64,000 nucleotides of DNA. Origin: CAYRGC01 sp964423795. GTDB lineage: Bacteria > Patescibacteriota > Gracilibacteria > Peribacterales > Peribacteraceae. The notes under the pieces are model-generated. The model saw only the letters and a program-made list of their open reading frames with translations. It was not told where the DNA came from and did not search any database. Where the stretch lies: the NCBI GenBank assembly GCA_964423795.1, contig CAYRGC010000002.1, positions 62,001 through 126,000 on the forward strand, written 5' to 3'. The translations under genes were made by a program, and so were the position numbers. Of this stretch, positions 50,303-59,300 are shown piece after piece (position 1 is the first letter of the stretch; each line of letters starts with the position of its first letter).

Positions 50303-50773
50303 TCACGCCTGATCGACGAGCGTCCGCCGCTCCCGGAGCGCGGCCGCGAACACCAGTACGTCGAAGAGGGTGACGGCCAGGAGCGCGCCCGAGAATCCGA
50401 TGGAGAGCCGGTAGGCCTCATACGCGATGAAGAGTCCCAAAAGCGTGAGTGCCGCGGGGAAAAGCGCCGGCTTCCGATCGAGGAGCGCGAGGGAGAGGAC
50501 GACCTTCAGAAGCCCGTGGCCCAGGAGATAAAGCACGATGAAGCGCTTTCCCTCGACGGAGAGCTGTTCCGCCCACGCGCGCAGCGCCTGGGACACGGCG
50601 TCGGCGGGATCCTCCGCGATCTCCCGCCGCGTCACGAAGAACACCGCGGAATGCAGCCAATCCACGCTCGTGACCCCGAGGAGGACGCCGCAGGCGGCTT
50701 CGATCACCCCGTCGATCCCCTTCACGATCGTCGCGATGAGGAACAGCCAGTGGAAGACCTCGCGCCGACGCAT
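50303..50773 (-). CDS. DUF2127 family membrane protein
   Basis: 156 residues with four membrane helices. The family signature is visible: FHWLFLIATIVKGIDGVIEA, RFIVLYLLGHGLLKVVLSLA and YEAYRLSIGFSGALLAVTLF. Function unknown. Its stop meets the stop of the CopC-CopD gene with no gap, so the two converge. TACCCT lies 7 bases before the ATG. Confidence 0.85.
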   Translation of the reverse strand: MRRREVFHWLFLIATIVKGIDGVIEAACGVLLGVTSVDWLHSAVFFVTRREIAEDPADAVSQALRAWAEQLSVEGKRFIVLYLLGHGLLKVVLSLALLDRKPALFPAALTLLGLFIAYEAYRLSIGFSGALLAVTLFDVLVFAAALRERRTLVDQA

Positions 50774-50780
50774 GGATGCA

Positions 50781-50786
50781 AGGGTA
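50781..50786 (-). promoter_or_regulatory. -10 TACCCT, leaderless
   Basis: Seven bases before ATG 50773 on the minus strand. Confidence 0.4.
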
Positions 50787-50811
50787 GCCGCCGAAGTAGA
50801 CGAACGAGACC

Positions 50812-51339
50812 TCAGGGGGCGACGGCGCTCGACTGCTCGGCGCCCTCGCCGTACCGGTCGTGCAACGTGGTCTCCACGCGCTGCAGGTAATCGGCGATCT
50901 CGCCGTTCGCGCCGTCGATGCGGCGGATGATGTCCTCCAAGGCGGACTGCTTCGCGTTCGCGGCTCCCCCCTTGATCACGCCGTCGAGATCCGAGAGCGC
51001 GTCACCGTAGGTGCTGATCGCCTCCACGGCGTGTCCGTGGGCATCGGCGAGGAAGGACGGAGGCGTGATCGCCTGCACTTCCTGCCGCGTCTGGGAAACG
51101 GTGGTGCGGATCGCCTGCCACTGGGCCTGCTGGTCGTCGCTCCAGGAGAAGGGATTCGTCTGGGCGAGGCTTTCGAGGGTCTGACCCACCTGCTCCATCC
51201 GCGCGCCGACCGATTCCATCTCCTCGGCATACGTCTGCAACTCGTCACCCTCCTTCACTCCCGACCATACGGCGCTTCCGAGCCAAAGGACGATGATCAA
51301 GACGAGAACGACGGCGGCGGCGATGATCCAGCGGCGCAT
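50812..51339 (-). CDS. membrane-anchored helical exported protein
   Basis: 175 residues. One N-terminal membrane helix (MRRWIIAAAVVLVLIIVLWL) is followed by an extracytoplasmic, largely helical domain: YAEEMESVGARMEQVGQTLE, AQWQAIRTTVSQTRQEVQAI and SALEDIIRRIDGANGEIADY. No family recognised. ATG 51339 is chosen because it begins the membrane helix. A longer reading from an upstream ATG adds a basic N-terminus. Confidence 0.65.
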   Translation of the reverse strand: MRRWIIAAAVVLVLIIVLWLGSAVWSGVKEGDELQTYAEEMESVGARMEQVGQTLESLAQTNPFSWSDDQQAQWQAIRTTVSQTRQEVQAITPPSFLADAHGHAVEAISTYGDALSDLDGVIKGGAANAKQSALEDIIRRIDGANGEIADYLQRVETTLHDRYGEGAEQSSAVAP

Positions 51340-51436
51340 GTGCGGAGGGGTGAAGATGGATGCCATCCTACCGCAACGCGTTGACGACCGATAGCGAATG
51401 GTGTTCCGACGCTGCTCCACCCCTCGCGCCGTCGGT

Positions 51437-51442
51437 TATACT
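51437..51442 (+). promoter_or_regulatory. -10 TATACT
   Basis: Ends 11 bases before ATG 51454. Confidence 0.5.
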
Positions 51443-51453
51443 CGGCTCCCCAC

Positions 51454-51861
51454 ATGCGTTGGAAACCCGGTCTCGTCGGCCTCAGTTACGTCGCCAGCGT
51501 CCTGCTGGCCAACGTGTGCCTCATGGACATCACGCAGGCGATAGAACCGGCGACGTCCTCGGATCCGATCCCCGTCTCCTACGTCGACGCGAAGGAATGC
51601 CCGTGGGTGAAGATCGCGGAACCGGAGAGCGATCCCACGATCGGCACGAAGCGCTCGCCCTGCGAGAGCGGCCACTGCATCACGACTCCCTCGCCGGAAA
51701 TCTCCTGCTTCGGCAAAGACGATCCCCCGCCCGCCCCCACGATCTCGGCGCTCCCCGCGCCCTCCGCGGTCATCCATGTCCCCTCGGGCGTTTCGCCCCC
51801 TCCGGAGATCACCGAAAGCCCACCGCTCGTCGCCGTGACAACGGTCGTCCTGCGCCGCTAG
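51454..51861 (+). CDS. small exported Cys/Pro-rich protein
   Basis: 135 residues. A hydrophobic signal or anchor (about 5-27) is followed by KECPWVKIAEPES, RSPCESGHCITTPSPEISCF with four Cys in total, then a Pro-rich tail. The Cys residues may form disulfides, and a DsbA-like protein is encoded 58 bases downstream, which would fit. No family recognised. Confidence 0.6.
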   Translation: MRWKPGLVGLSYVASVLLANVCLMDITQAIEPATSSDPIPVSYVDAKECPWVKIAEPESDPTIGTKRSPCESGHCITTPSPEISCFGKDDPPPAPTISALPAPSAVIHVPSGVSPPPEITESPPLVAVTTVVLRR

Positions 51862-51919
51862 GATCGGCTCCCGCCCGCAAGGGACGTCCTCCTATTTTGT
51901 TTCTTTCTTTTTTTCTCTC

Positions 51920-52648
51920 ATGAACTCCGTTTCCCCCTCTTCCCCGAACAACCCCTGGTTCGCGATCTCGATCGGTCTCATGGGCATCATCGTGGGTTTC
52001 TTCATCGGTACGTACTCGAACCCCGGCGTCGCGCCCGGCCCGCAGCAGGTCGCCGTGGCCCCGTCCGCCCCGACCCCTCCGACTCCGCCCCCGGCCCCCG
52101 AGACGCCGGCCACGGTGGACGATGATCCGATCGAGGGCGCCAAGAACGCCAAGGTGACCGTCATCGAGTTCACGGACTTCCAGTGCCCCTTCTGCAGCCG
52201 CCACTACACGGACACGTACGGCCAGATCAAGAAGGACTACGTCGACACCGGCAAGATCAAGTACGTCGTCCGCGACTTCCCGCTGAGCTTCCACCCGAAC
52301 GCCGAGCCCGCCGCGATCGCCGCCGGCTGCGCGAACGACCAGGGAAAGTTCTGGGAGATGCACGACAAGCTCTTCACCAACCAGGCCACGTGGTCGAACA
52401 TGGGCGACGCCAAGCCGACCTTCAAGCAGTACGCGGCCGACATCAAGCTCGACACGGCCAAGTTCAACTCCTGCCTGGATAACGGCGAGCACAAGGACGA
52501 GATCCAGAAGGACGAGGCCGACGGCATCGCTTCCGGCATCAACGGCACCCCGGGCTTCTGGGTGGTCGGTGCGGACGGAAAGGGTCAGCTCATCAGCGGA
52601 GCCGTCCCGTACGCCAGCTTCAAGCAGGCGATCGACGCCCTCCTCTGA
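51920..52648 (+). CDS. DsbA-like thioredoxin-fold oxidoreductase
   Basis: 242 residues. An N-terminal membrane anchor (about 13-31) and a Pro/Ala-rich spacer (32-70) precede a DSBA/thioredoxin_4 domain with VIEFTDFQCPFCSRHYTDTY (active site CPFC near 88-91), KYVVRDFPLSFHPNAEPAAI, NDQGKFWEMHDKLFTNQATW and the cis-Pro region INGTPGFWVVGADG. It forms or isomerises disulfides in exported proteins. This would serve the many Cys-containing surface proteins here (inference). The leader holds 20 consecutive pyrimidines (51900-51919) abutting the ATG. It ends with a terminator. Confidence 0.92.
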   Translation: MNSVSPSSPNNPWFAISIGLMGIIVGFFIGTYSNPGVAPGPQQVAVAPSAPTPPTPPPAPETPATVDDDPIEGAKNAKVTVIEFTDFQCPFCSRHYTDTYGQIKKDYVDTGKIKYVVRDFPLSFHPNAEPAAIAAGCANDQGKFWEMHDKLFTNQATWSNMGDAKPTFKQYAADIKLDTAKFNSCLDNGEHKDEIQKDEADGIASGINGTPGFWVVGADGKGQLISGAVPYASFKQAIDALL

Positions 52649-52670
52649 ACGATATCCCGGTTCACCATGA

Positions 52671-52697
52671 AAGGGACGGAGCTATCCGTCCCTTTTT
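52671..52697 (+). terminator. terminator of the DsbA-like gene
   Basis: AAGGGACGGA-GCTA-TCCGTCCCTT, then Ts. Confidence 0.85.
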
Positions 52698-52812
52698 CGT
52701 AGGGCCCAAGAAACATGCAGTCAGCAGAGAAAGGTCAATGACCGGCGATCATTGGGTTCTTGAAGTTTGATTATTTCTTTGCGTATTGCTTCTTGCTTCT
52801 TCCGTGCGGGAT

Positions 52813-52818
52813 TACCAT
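52813..52818 (+). promoter_or_regulatory. -10 TACCAT, leaderless GTG
   Basis: Ends 6 bases before GTG 52825. Confidence 0.4.
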
Positions 52819-52824
52819 GCTTCC

Positions 52825-54090
52825 GTGAGTCCATCGCACGATTCCTACGCGGCCTTCCGGGGAGGAGGCTATTGGCGGTACGCGCTCGCACACTGCCTCG
52901 ACGTCCTCGGCATGCAGATGGCCTTCACGGCGGTGGGATGGGAAATCTACGAACGAACGCACTCCGCGTTCGCGCTCGGGCTCGTCGGCCTCATGAAATT
53001 CCTGCCCACGCTCCTCTTCTCCGTTCCCGCCGGGCACGTCATCGAAACGGGGAATCGCCGCCTGATCCTCTGGACCGCGCAGTTGCCCGTGATCGCAGGC
53101 GCGCTCGGACTCGGAATCGTCTCGACGACGCTGGCGCCGGTGCCGCTGGTCTACGCGTGCCTCTTCCTCATCGGCGTGGCGATGGCGGTGAGCCTTCCCG
53201 CGCGATCGGCGCTCTTCCCGCAGATCATCCCGCAGGGCTCGCTGCAGAACGCCGTGACGTGGAACCACGTCGCGCGCCAGACCGGCACGATCGTGGGCCC
53301 GCTCCTCGGCGGACTCTCGATCGCGGTGACGGGCAGCCCCGTCGCCGCGTACGTCACGTGCGCCGCGCTCGGCGCGGCGTTCGTGGCGCTCATCGCGGGC
53401 GTGCCGTACCGCCGGACGGCGACGAAAACGGAACCGCCCTCGCTTTCCTCCATGCTCGTGGGCGTGCGCTTCCTCAGGGGCAATCCCGTGCTCCTTTCCT
53501 CGATCGTCGTCGATACGTTCGCCGTGCTCTTCGGCGGCGCGACGGCGCTCCTGCCGATGTTCGCGAAGGACATCCTCCGCGTGGGCCCCTTCGCGCTCGG
53601 CTGCCTCCGCCTGGCGCCGGCGGTGGGCGCGCTCGGCATGAGCGTCGTGCTCACGCGCGCGAAGCCCGTGAAGAAAGGGGGCAGGACGCTGCTGTCCACG
53701 GTCGCCCTGTTCGGGGTCGCGATGATCCTCTTCGGACTCTCCACGAACGTCTATCTCTCCTTCGTCCTGCTCGTCGCCTCCGGCGCCGCGGACGCGCTCA
53801 GCGTCGTCATCCGCCACACGCTCCTCCAGGGCAGGACGCCCGCCTGCCTGCTCGGGCGCGTCTACGCCGTGATGAACGTCTTCGGCATGTCCTCGAACGA
53901 ACTCGGGGAAGTGGAATCCGGACTCGTCGCCGCGGTCACGGGCCCGGTGCTCTCCGTCGTGAGCGGCGGCGTCGGCAGCATCGTCGTGGTGCTCGCGGCC
54001 GCCGCGATCTGGCCGGAACTGAGGAAACTGCGTTCCTTACACACTGAGAAAGAAGCGCTTGAAGCCATCGGTGAGCGCCAAAGAGAATGA
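52825..54090 (+). CDS. MFS transporter (MFS_3/EntS-like)
   Basis: 421 residues with twelve membrane helices. It starts with GGYWRYALAHCLDVLGMQMA, then LGLVGLMKFLPTLLFSVPAG and HVIETGNRRLIL (motif A region), AMAVSLPARSALFPQIIPQG and NAVTWNHVARQTGTIVGPLL. These match the MFS_3/transmembrane secretion effector group (EntS-like exporters). Substrate unknown. GTG 52825 is preferred over ATG 52786 because of the adjacent -10 and because the family begins here. A strong terminator follows. Confidence 0.88.
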   Translation: MSPSHDSYAAFRGGGYWRYALAHCLDVLGMQMAFTAVGWEIYERTHSAFALGLVGLMKFLPTLLFSVPAGHVIETGNRRLILWTAQLPVIAGALGLGIVSTTLAPVPLVYACLFLIGVAMAVSLPARSALFPQIIPQGSLQNAVTWNHVARQTGTIVGPLLGGLSIAVTGSPVAAYVTCAALGAAFVALIAGVPYRRTATKTEPPSLSSMLVGVRFLRGNPVLLSSIVVDTFAVLFGGATALLPMFAKDILRVGPFALGCLRLAPAVGALGMSVVLTRAKPVKKGGRTLLSTVALFGVAMILFGLSTNVYLSFVLLVASGAADALSVVIRHTLLQGRTPACLLGRVYAVMNVFGMSSNELGEVESGLVAAVTGPVLSVVSGGVGSIVVVLAAAAIWPELRKLRSLHTEKEALEAIGERQRE

Positions 54091-54104
54091 GTGGTGATAG
54101 GAGA

Positions 54105-54170
54105 GAGGAAAGGGCTTGGAAAGCTTGAAAGCTTTGCCAAGCTCCTCAAGCTCTTTCCTCTTTCCTTTTT
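54105..54170 (+). terminator. large cruciform-type terminator after the MFS gene
   Basis: The outer stem GAGGAAAGGGCTTG (54105-54118) pairs with CAAGCTCTTTCCTC (54147-54160), with one mismatch. An inner hairpin has AAAGCTT arms. It is followed by TTTCCTTTTT. Confidence 0.7.
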
Positions 54171-54213
54171 AAGGACGTAAGACTGACACCGATACACCGT
54201 CGTCTTTTTTACT

Positions 54214-54447
54214 ATGCCAACTTCCAAGACCCGCGGTCGCGGCAACAAGAGCGCGTACACGAGCAGGCAGAAGCGCCAGGCCGAACACATCGAAAAAGGC
54301 TACGAGCGCCGCGGCGTCTCCAAAAAGAAGGCGCAGTCCCGCGCCTGGGCGACCGTGAACAAGATCTCCGGCGGCGACAAGAAACGCGGATCCGGACGCG
54401 GCAAAAAGACGAACAAGGGCCCGATGCGCAAGGGCGGGAGGAAGTGA
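54214..54447 (+). CDS. small basic protein of the plasmid-stabilisation-annotated family
   Basis: 77 residues, Lys/Arg/Gly-rich. The core SRQKRQAEHIEKGYERRGVS and KKKAQSRAWATVNKISGGDK match the short family often annotated as plasmid stabilisation protein, whose true function is unclear. DNA or RNA binding is likely from composition. It is followed by a small-repeat region. Confidence 0.75.
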   Translation: MPTSKTRGRGNKSAYTSRQKRQAEHIEKGYERRGVSKKKAQSRAWATVNKISGGDKKRGSGRGKKTNKGPMRKGGRK

Positions 54448-54493
54448 TTAGCGATGAGTGATTGGCGACGAGAAAGCTCCAGTCGCTAATCAC
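54444..54493. repeat. tandem 14-base repeat with inverted copy
   Basis: GTGATTAGCGATGA (54444-54457) and GTGATTGGCGACGA (54458-54471) are imperfect tandem copies. TCGCTAATCAC (54483-54493) is an exact inverted copy of the first 11 bases. Confidence 0.6.
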
Positions 54494-54501
54494 CTCTATT
54501 T

Positions 54502-54672
54502 ATGATGAACGACCAACCGAAACCGGCCCAACCGCGGAAGGGCGACAAGGCACCGGATCCGATGCAGTCCGACGTCGGCAGGCCCGAACCCGCGAACGAG
54601 ACGGCGGGCAAGGACCCCTCCGCGCCGAACGCCCCCGCTCCGGGAAACCCGACGCCGGGTGAGGTCGCCTGA
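54502..54672 (+). CDS. small Pro/Ala-rich protein
   Basis: 56 residues: MMNDQPKPAQPRKGDKAPDP, then MQSDVGRPEPANETAGKDPS and APNAPAPGNPTPGEVA. It is disordered and acidic-basic mixed, with coding-like GC-rich third positions. No family recognised. Two ATGs (54502 and 54505) are possible. Confidence 0.5.
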   Translation: MMNDQPKPAQPRKGDKAPDPMQSDVGRPEPANETAGKDPSAPNAPAPGNPTPGEVA

Positions 54673-54727
54673 TCCATCCGGTCAGAAAGCGTCACTGGCG
54701 TCCAGATCGATCGGCGACGGGACGCGT

Positions 54728-54733
54728 TACCAT
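54728..54733 (+). promoter_or_regulatory. -10 TACCAT, leaderless
   Basis: Ends 7 bases before ATG 54741. Confidence 0.4.
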
Positions 54734-54740
54734 CTCTCCC

Positions 54741-55463
54741 ATGCGACGGTCGCACCACGTACGGATCTATCGCTCCAGGCTCCATCTGCTTTCGACCGTG
54801 GGTCTCCTGGTCCTGCCGTTTTTGCTGCTCCTGCTCTTCGCCCGCGTGACCCGGTTCAGCGCCGCGGAGCTCTTCGCGGATCTGTGGACCTCGCTTCTGC
54901 GCCTCTTCGCGGCGTACCTGATCGCGGCGGCGCTCGCCTGGATCCTCGCCGTCCTCTTCTACCGAGGCAAGCGGTCGATCGTGGCGCTGCCGGTGTTCGA
55001 CGTGCTGCAGAGCTTCCCCACCTTCGCGGCGCTCCCGATCGCGATCTCCTTCTGGGGCGACGGCAACCTGACCGTCATCATCTTCCTCGTGATCACGATC
55101 ATCTGGCCCATCTTCTTCACGATCTTAAGCTCCCTCAAGCTCGCGCGGCACGACTGGCAGGAAGCGGTCACGATCTACCGCCTTCGCCCGCTCGACCACC
55201 TGCGGCTGTACCTGTGGCCGCTCACCATCCCGGGCCTCGTCACGGGATCGATCATCGGGCTCGGCGAGGGATGGGAGGCGCTCGTCGCGACGGAGATCAT
55301 CGTGAAAACCTACCCGGGCCTGGGCTCCTTCTTCCAGGCGTACGCGGACAACGCGACCATTTCCGCCCTCGGCATCCTGGGACTCCTCATCCTCATCTTC
55401 GGCATCAACAAGGCGCTCTGGCTTCCGCTGCTCGATTGGAGCCACGATCTCGCCGCCGAATGA
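54741..55463 (+). CDS. ABC transporter permease (NitT/TauT/SsuC type)
   Basis: 240 residues with six membrane helices. The BPD_transp_1 fold is visible: TSLLRLFAAYLIAAALAWIL, LPVFDVLQSFPTFAALPIAI and the EAA loop WQEAVTIYRLRPLDHLRLYLWP (split here: EAVTIYRLRPLDHLRLYLWP). IPGLVTGSIIGLGEGWEALV follows. The family imports nitrate, sulfonates, taurine or thiamine precursors. The stop is 3 bases before the ATPase ATG. No substrate-binding protein gene is adjacent. Confidence 0.88.
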   Translation: MRRSHHVRIYRSRLHLLSTVGLLVLPFLLLLLFARVTRFSAAELFADLWTSLLRLFAAYLIAAALAWILAVLFYRGKRSIVALPVFDVLQSFPTFAALPIAISFWGDGNLTVIIFLVITIIWPIFFTILSSLKLARHDWQEAVTIYRLRPLDHLRLYLWPLTIPGLVTGSIIGLGEGWEALVATEIIVKTYPGLGSFFQAYADNATISALGILGLLILIFGINKALWLPLLDWSHDLAAE

Positions 55464-55466
55464 TCC

Positions 55467-56252
55467 ATGGCCCCTCCCCACCTCACCCTCAAAGGCGTCC
55501 AGAAGAGCTTCCAGGAAAAGGGACACCCGCCCTCGCTCGCGCTCACGGACGTGGATCTCACGATCCGCCGCGGGGAATTCTTCGTGTTCCTCGGGCCGTC
55601 CGGCTGCGGAAAATCGACCCTGCTGCGGATCATGAGCGGCCTCGACGACCCGACGCGCGGCAGTGTGACGCTCGGCAAAGACGTGTCGTCCGATCACCTG
55701 AGCTTCGTGTTCCAGCACTTCGCGCTGCTCCCGTGGCTCACCGTGCGCGAGAACATCGAGCTTGGACTCCTCAGCCGGCGCGTTCCCGCGGACGAGCGAC
55801 TGAAGACCGTCGACGCGGAATTGGCGCGCTTCGGCCTGGAAAGCCATGCGCAGAGCCGTCCGCGGGACCTCTCGGGCGGGCTGCGCCAGCGCGTGGGCCT
55901 CGCCCGCGCCTTCGCGACCAAGCCGGCGCTCCTCTTCATGGATGAGCCGTTCTCGGAGCTCGATTCCTTCACGGCGGAAGAACTGCGCAGGGAGCTCCTG
56001 TCCCTGTGGAAGGAGCGCGGGACGACGATCGTGCTCGTAACGCACCTCATCCCGGAGGCGATCGAGCTTGCCGACCGCATCGCGGTGATGACGGGCCAGC
56101 CCGGCACGGTGGAAGCGATCGTGAGAAACGAGCTCTCCCGGCCGCGCGATCTCCGTTCGTCCGCGTGCTTCGCCCTGGAAGACAAGCTGCTCGAGCTCGT
56201 GAAGACGGACAACGACGACCTGGTCCGGCGCAAACGTCAACGTCGGCGGTAA
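55467..56252 (+). CDS. ABC transporter ATP-binding protein (SsuB/TauB type)
   Basis: 261 residues. Walker A is VFLGPSGCGKSTLLRIMSGL, the Q-loop is LSFVFQHFALLPWLTVREN, the signature is RDLSGGLRQRVGLARAFATK, Walker B is ALLFMDEPFSELDSFTAEEL and the H-loop is TIVLVTHLIPEAIELADRIA. It pairs with the permease upstream. The signature has GGLRQ in place of the common GGMRQ or GGQRQ, which is unremarkable. Confidence 0.93.
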   Translation: MAPPHLTLKGVQKSFQEKGHPPSLALTDVDLTIRRGEFFVFLGPSGCGKSTLLRIMSGLDDPTRGSVTLGKDVSSDHLSFVFQHFALLPWLTVRENIELGLLSRRVPADERLKTVDAELARFGLESHAQSRPRDLSGGLRQRVGLARAFATKPALLFMDEPFSELDSFTAEELRRELLSLWKERGTTIVLVTHLIPEAIELADRIAVMTGQPGTVEAIVRNELSRPRDLRSSACFALEDKLLELVKTDNDDLVRRKRQRRR

Positions 56253-56331
56253 GCGATGAACATCGGTGCATGCGTAGGACATGCGGAGAGATCGGAAGAT
56301 GCGATTTTTTCAAATAGTGTCAAAAAGACAT

Positions 56332-56359
56332 TTGTGTGTGAAACGTTCTTCACTAGACT
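56332..56359 (+). promoter_or_regulatory. promoter of the ten-repeat surface protein
   Basis: TTGTGT (56332-56337), a 16-base spacer and TAGACT (56354-56359), followed by a 35-base leader that ends in 21 pyrimidines (56374-56394). Confidence 0.6.
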
Positions 56360-56394
56360 GACCCGGCATCCTACTTTCTTTTTCCCCTTTCCTC

Positions 56395-59300
56395 ATGCGT
56401 CGTCTTGCATCCCGCCTGAGTCTTTCCGCGCTGACCGCGCAGATCGTCCTCGGGTCTTTCGCCGCGTCGCTTCCGGTCATGTCGGAACGCGCGTTCGCGT
56501 TGGCTGCGGTCACCGCGGCAACGGGCGGCTCCGCCATTCTCGCGAACACGGCGGGAGGCGCGTACACCTCCCTCACGGGCCCCGTCTTCACGGGCATCGA
56601 TGACAACGATCTGAGCGCAACGGGAACCCTCACGCTGGTCGCGCCGTCGGGCTTCCAGTTCGACACGGGCGGCACGGCACCCACGGTGCTCGTCACCTGC
56701 ACCAACAGCTGCGGCGGCGGCTCCAGTAACAACGTCAACAACCTCACCTCCGGCTCCACGATCGCGGTCACGGTGAGCGCCGGCACGCTCTCGATCACGA
56801 TCACCGACGATGTCGACGGCGGGGGCTCCACCACCAACAGCCTCACCTGGCAGAACGTGCGCGTGCGCCCGACGGCCTCTTCGCCGCTCGCCTCCGGCGA
56901 TATCACGAAGGGCGGAACGGCCACTCTCAACGGCATCTCGGGCGGCGACAGCCTTGGCACGCTTACGGAAGTGGGCGTCGCGACGGTGACCCCCGCGACC
57001 GGCGGCGGCGCGATCAGCGCCAGCACGGCCGGCGGCGCGTATACGACCCTCACGGGCCCCGTCCTCACGGAAAGCGACGCCGGAGCGATCCAGACCGGCA
57101 CGATCATCCTGAACGCTCCCGCGGGCTTTGAATTCGACACCGGCGGCACGGCTCCGACCGTCCTTGTGACGCGCGTGGCCGGCACGAGCAACGGCGTCGG
57201 CGACACGGTATGCAACATCAACAACGTCGCGACCGGCACGAGCGTCGCCATCACGGGACGCACGTCCTCGACCATCACCTTCACGGTGTCCGACGATTCC
57301 CGCAACGGCAATCCGGGCAGCTGCAACGGCATCCGCAACTCCCTGACCTGGCAGAACGTCCGCGTGCGCCCCACGGCGGCTCTCCCGCTTGCCAGCGGCA
57401 ACGTCACGAAGTCCGGCACGGCGACGGTGTACGGCGTGAGCAACTCCGACAACTTCGGCACGCTCACGGAGATCGCGACGACGGGCACCATCACGGTCAA
57501 CGCCTCGGTGACGAACGACAACGGCGGCACGAAGGCGGTTTCCGACTTCACGTACAAGGTCGACGCCACGACGGTCACGAGCGGCGTCAGCAACTCCTTC
57601 ACGGCCGGAGCGCACACGATCTCCGTCACGGGTACGACGGGATACGCTGTGACGATCGGCGGCGACTGCGCCGCGGACGGCTCCATCACGCTCGCGGCGG
57701 CCGCGAGCAAGGTCTGCACGGTCTCCCTCGACGACATCGCTCCGAAGCTCACGGTCACGAAGTCCGTCACGAACGACAACGGCGGCACGAAAGCCGTCGC
57801 GGACTTCACGCTCAAGATCGACGTCACGACGGTCACGAGCGGCGTCCAGAACACGGTGAACGCGGGCGCCCACACGGTGTCCGAGACGGCTGATTCCGGC
57901 TACACGGGCGTCATCGGCGGCGATTGCGCCGCGGACGGCTCCATCACGCTCGCCCCGGGCGACGTGAAGGCTTGCACCATCAGCAACGATGACCTCTCCC
58001 CGACCCTCACGGTGAACGCCGTCTTCGTGAACGACGACGGCGGCACGAAGGGCGCGGGAGACGTCACTCTCACGGTCGAGGCCACGACGGTCACGAGCGG
58101 CGCCGCGAACACGATCTTCAACGCGGGCCTCCACACCGTGGCCGGCACGGCTCTCACGGGATACACGAAGACGATCGGCGGCGATTGCGCCGCGGACGGC
58201 ACGGTGACACTGGTCAACGGCGCGAGCGCCACCTGCACCGTAACGTACGACGACATCGCTCCGAAGCTCACGGTCACGAAGTCCGTCACGAACGACAACG
58301 GCGGCACGAAGGTCGCCGCGGATTTCGTCCTCAAGGTCGACGGCCTGACGGTGACGACGGGGGTCGAGAACGAGTTCGACGCGGGCGCCCACACGGTGTC
58401 CGAGGCCGCGGACGTCGGCTACGCCGCGACCTACGGCGGCGACTGCGCCGCGGACGGCTCCATCACGCTCGCCCCCGGCGACGTGAAGGCCTGCACGATC
58501 ACGAACGACGACATCGCGCCGAAGCTCACGGTGAACAAGGTGGTCGTGAACGACCACGGCGGCACGAAGATGGTCGCGGATTTCCCTCTCTTCGTGGATG
58601 CCTCTCCGGTGACGTCGGGCATGGAGAACGCGCTGACGCCGGGCGTGCATAACGTCACGGAGACGTCCGACACGGCGACGTACTCCCGCGCCTTCAGCGG
58701 CGACTGCGCCGCGGACGGCTCCATCACGCTCGCGCTGGGCGACGTGAAGACCTGCACGATCACGAACGACGACATCCAGCCGCAGCTCACCATCGTCGTG
58801 CACGTGATCACGGATGACGGCGGTACCGCCGTCGCCTCCGACTTCGGCGTGCTCACGACGGGCACCAACGTCTCGTCGCCTTCCGTCACGGGCAACGAGG
58901 CGGGACAGACGATCACGCTCAACGCGGGTTCGTTCGGCACTTCCCTGACCGTCCCGGCCCTGCTGACCGGCAAGTACAGCCTGCTCTTCAGCGGCGATTG
59001 CGTGGGAACGCTCAACCCGGGCGACATGAAGACCTGCACCTTCACGCTCAACGACATCGCGCCGAAGCTCACGGTCACGAAGGTGATCGTGAACGACAAC
59101 GGCGGCACGGTCGTCGTCGGCTCCGTCCCCCTCTTCATCGATGCCACGGCCGTCACTTCCGGCACGCAGAACACGACGACGATCGGCGCGCACGTGATCA
59201 GCGAGACGAACCCCTCTGGTTACGGCTCGATCATCACGGGTGACTGCGCTGCGGACGGTTCCATCACGCTCGGTCTCGGCGACGTGAAGAGCTGCGTGAT

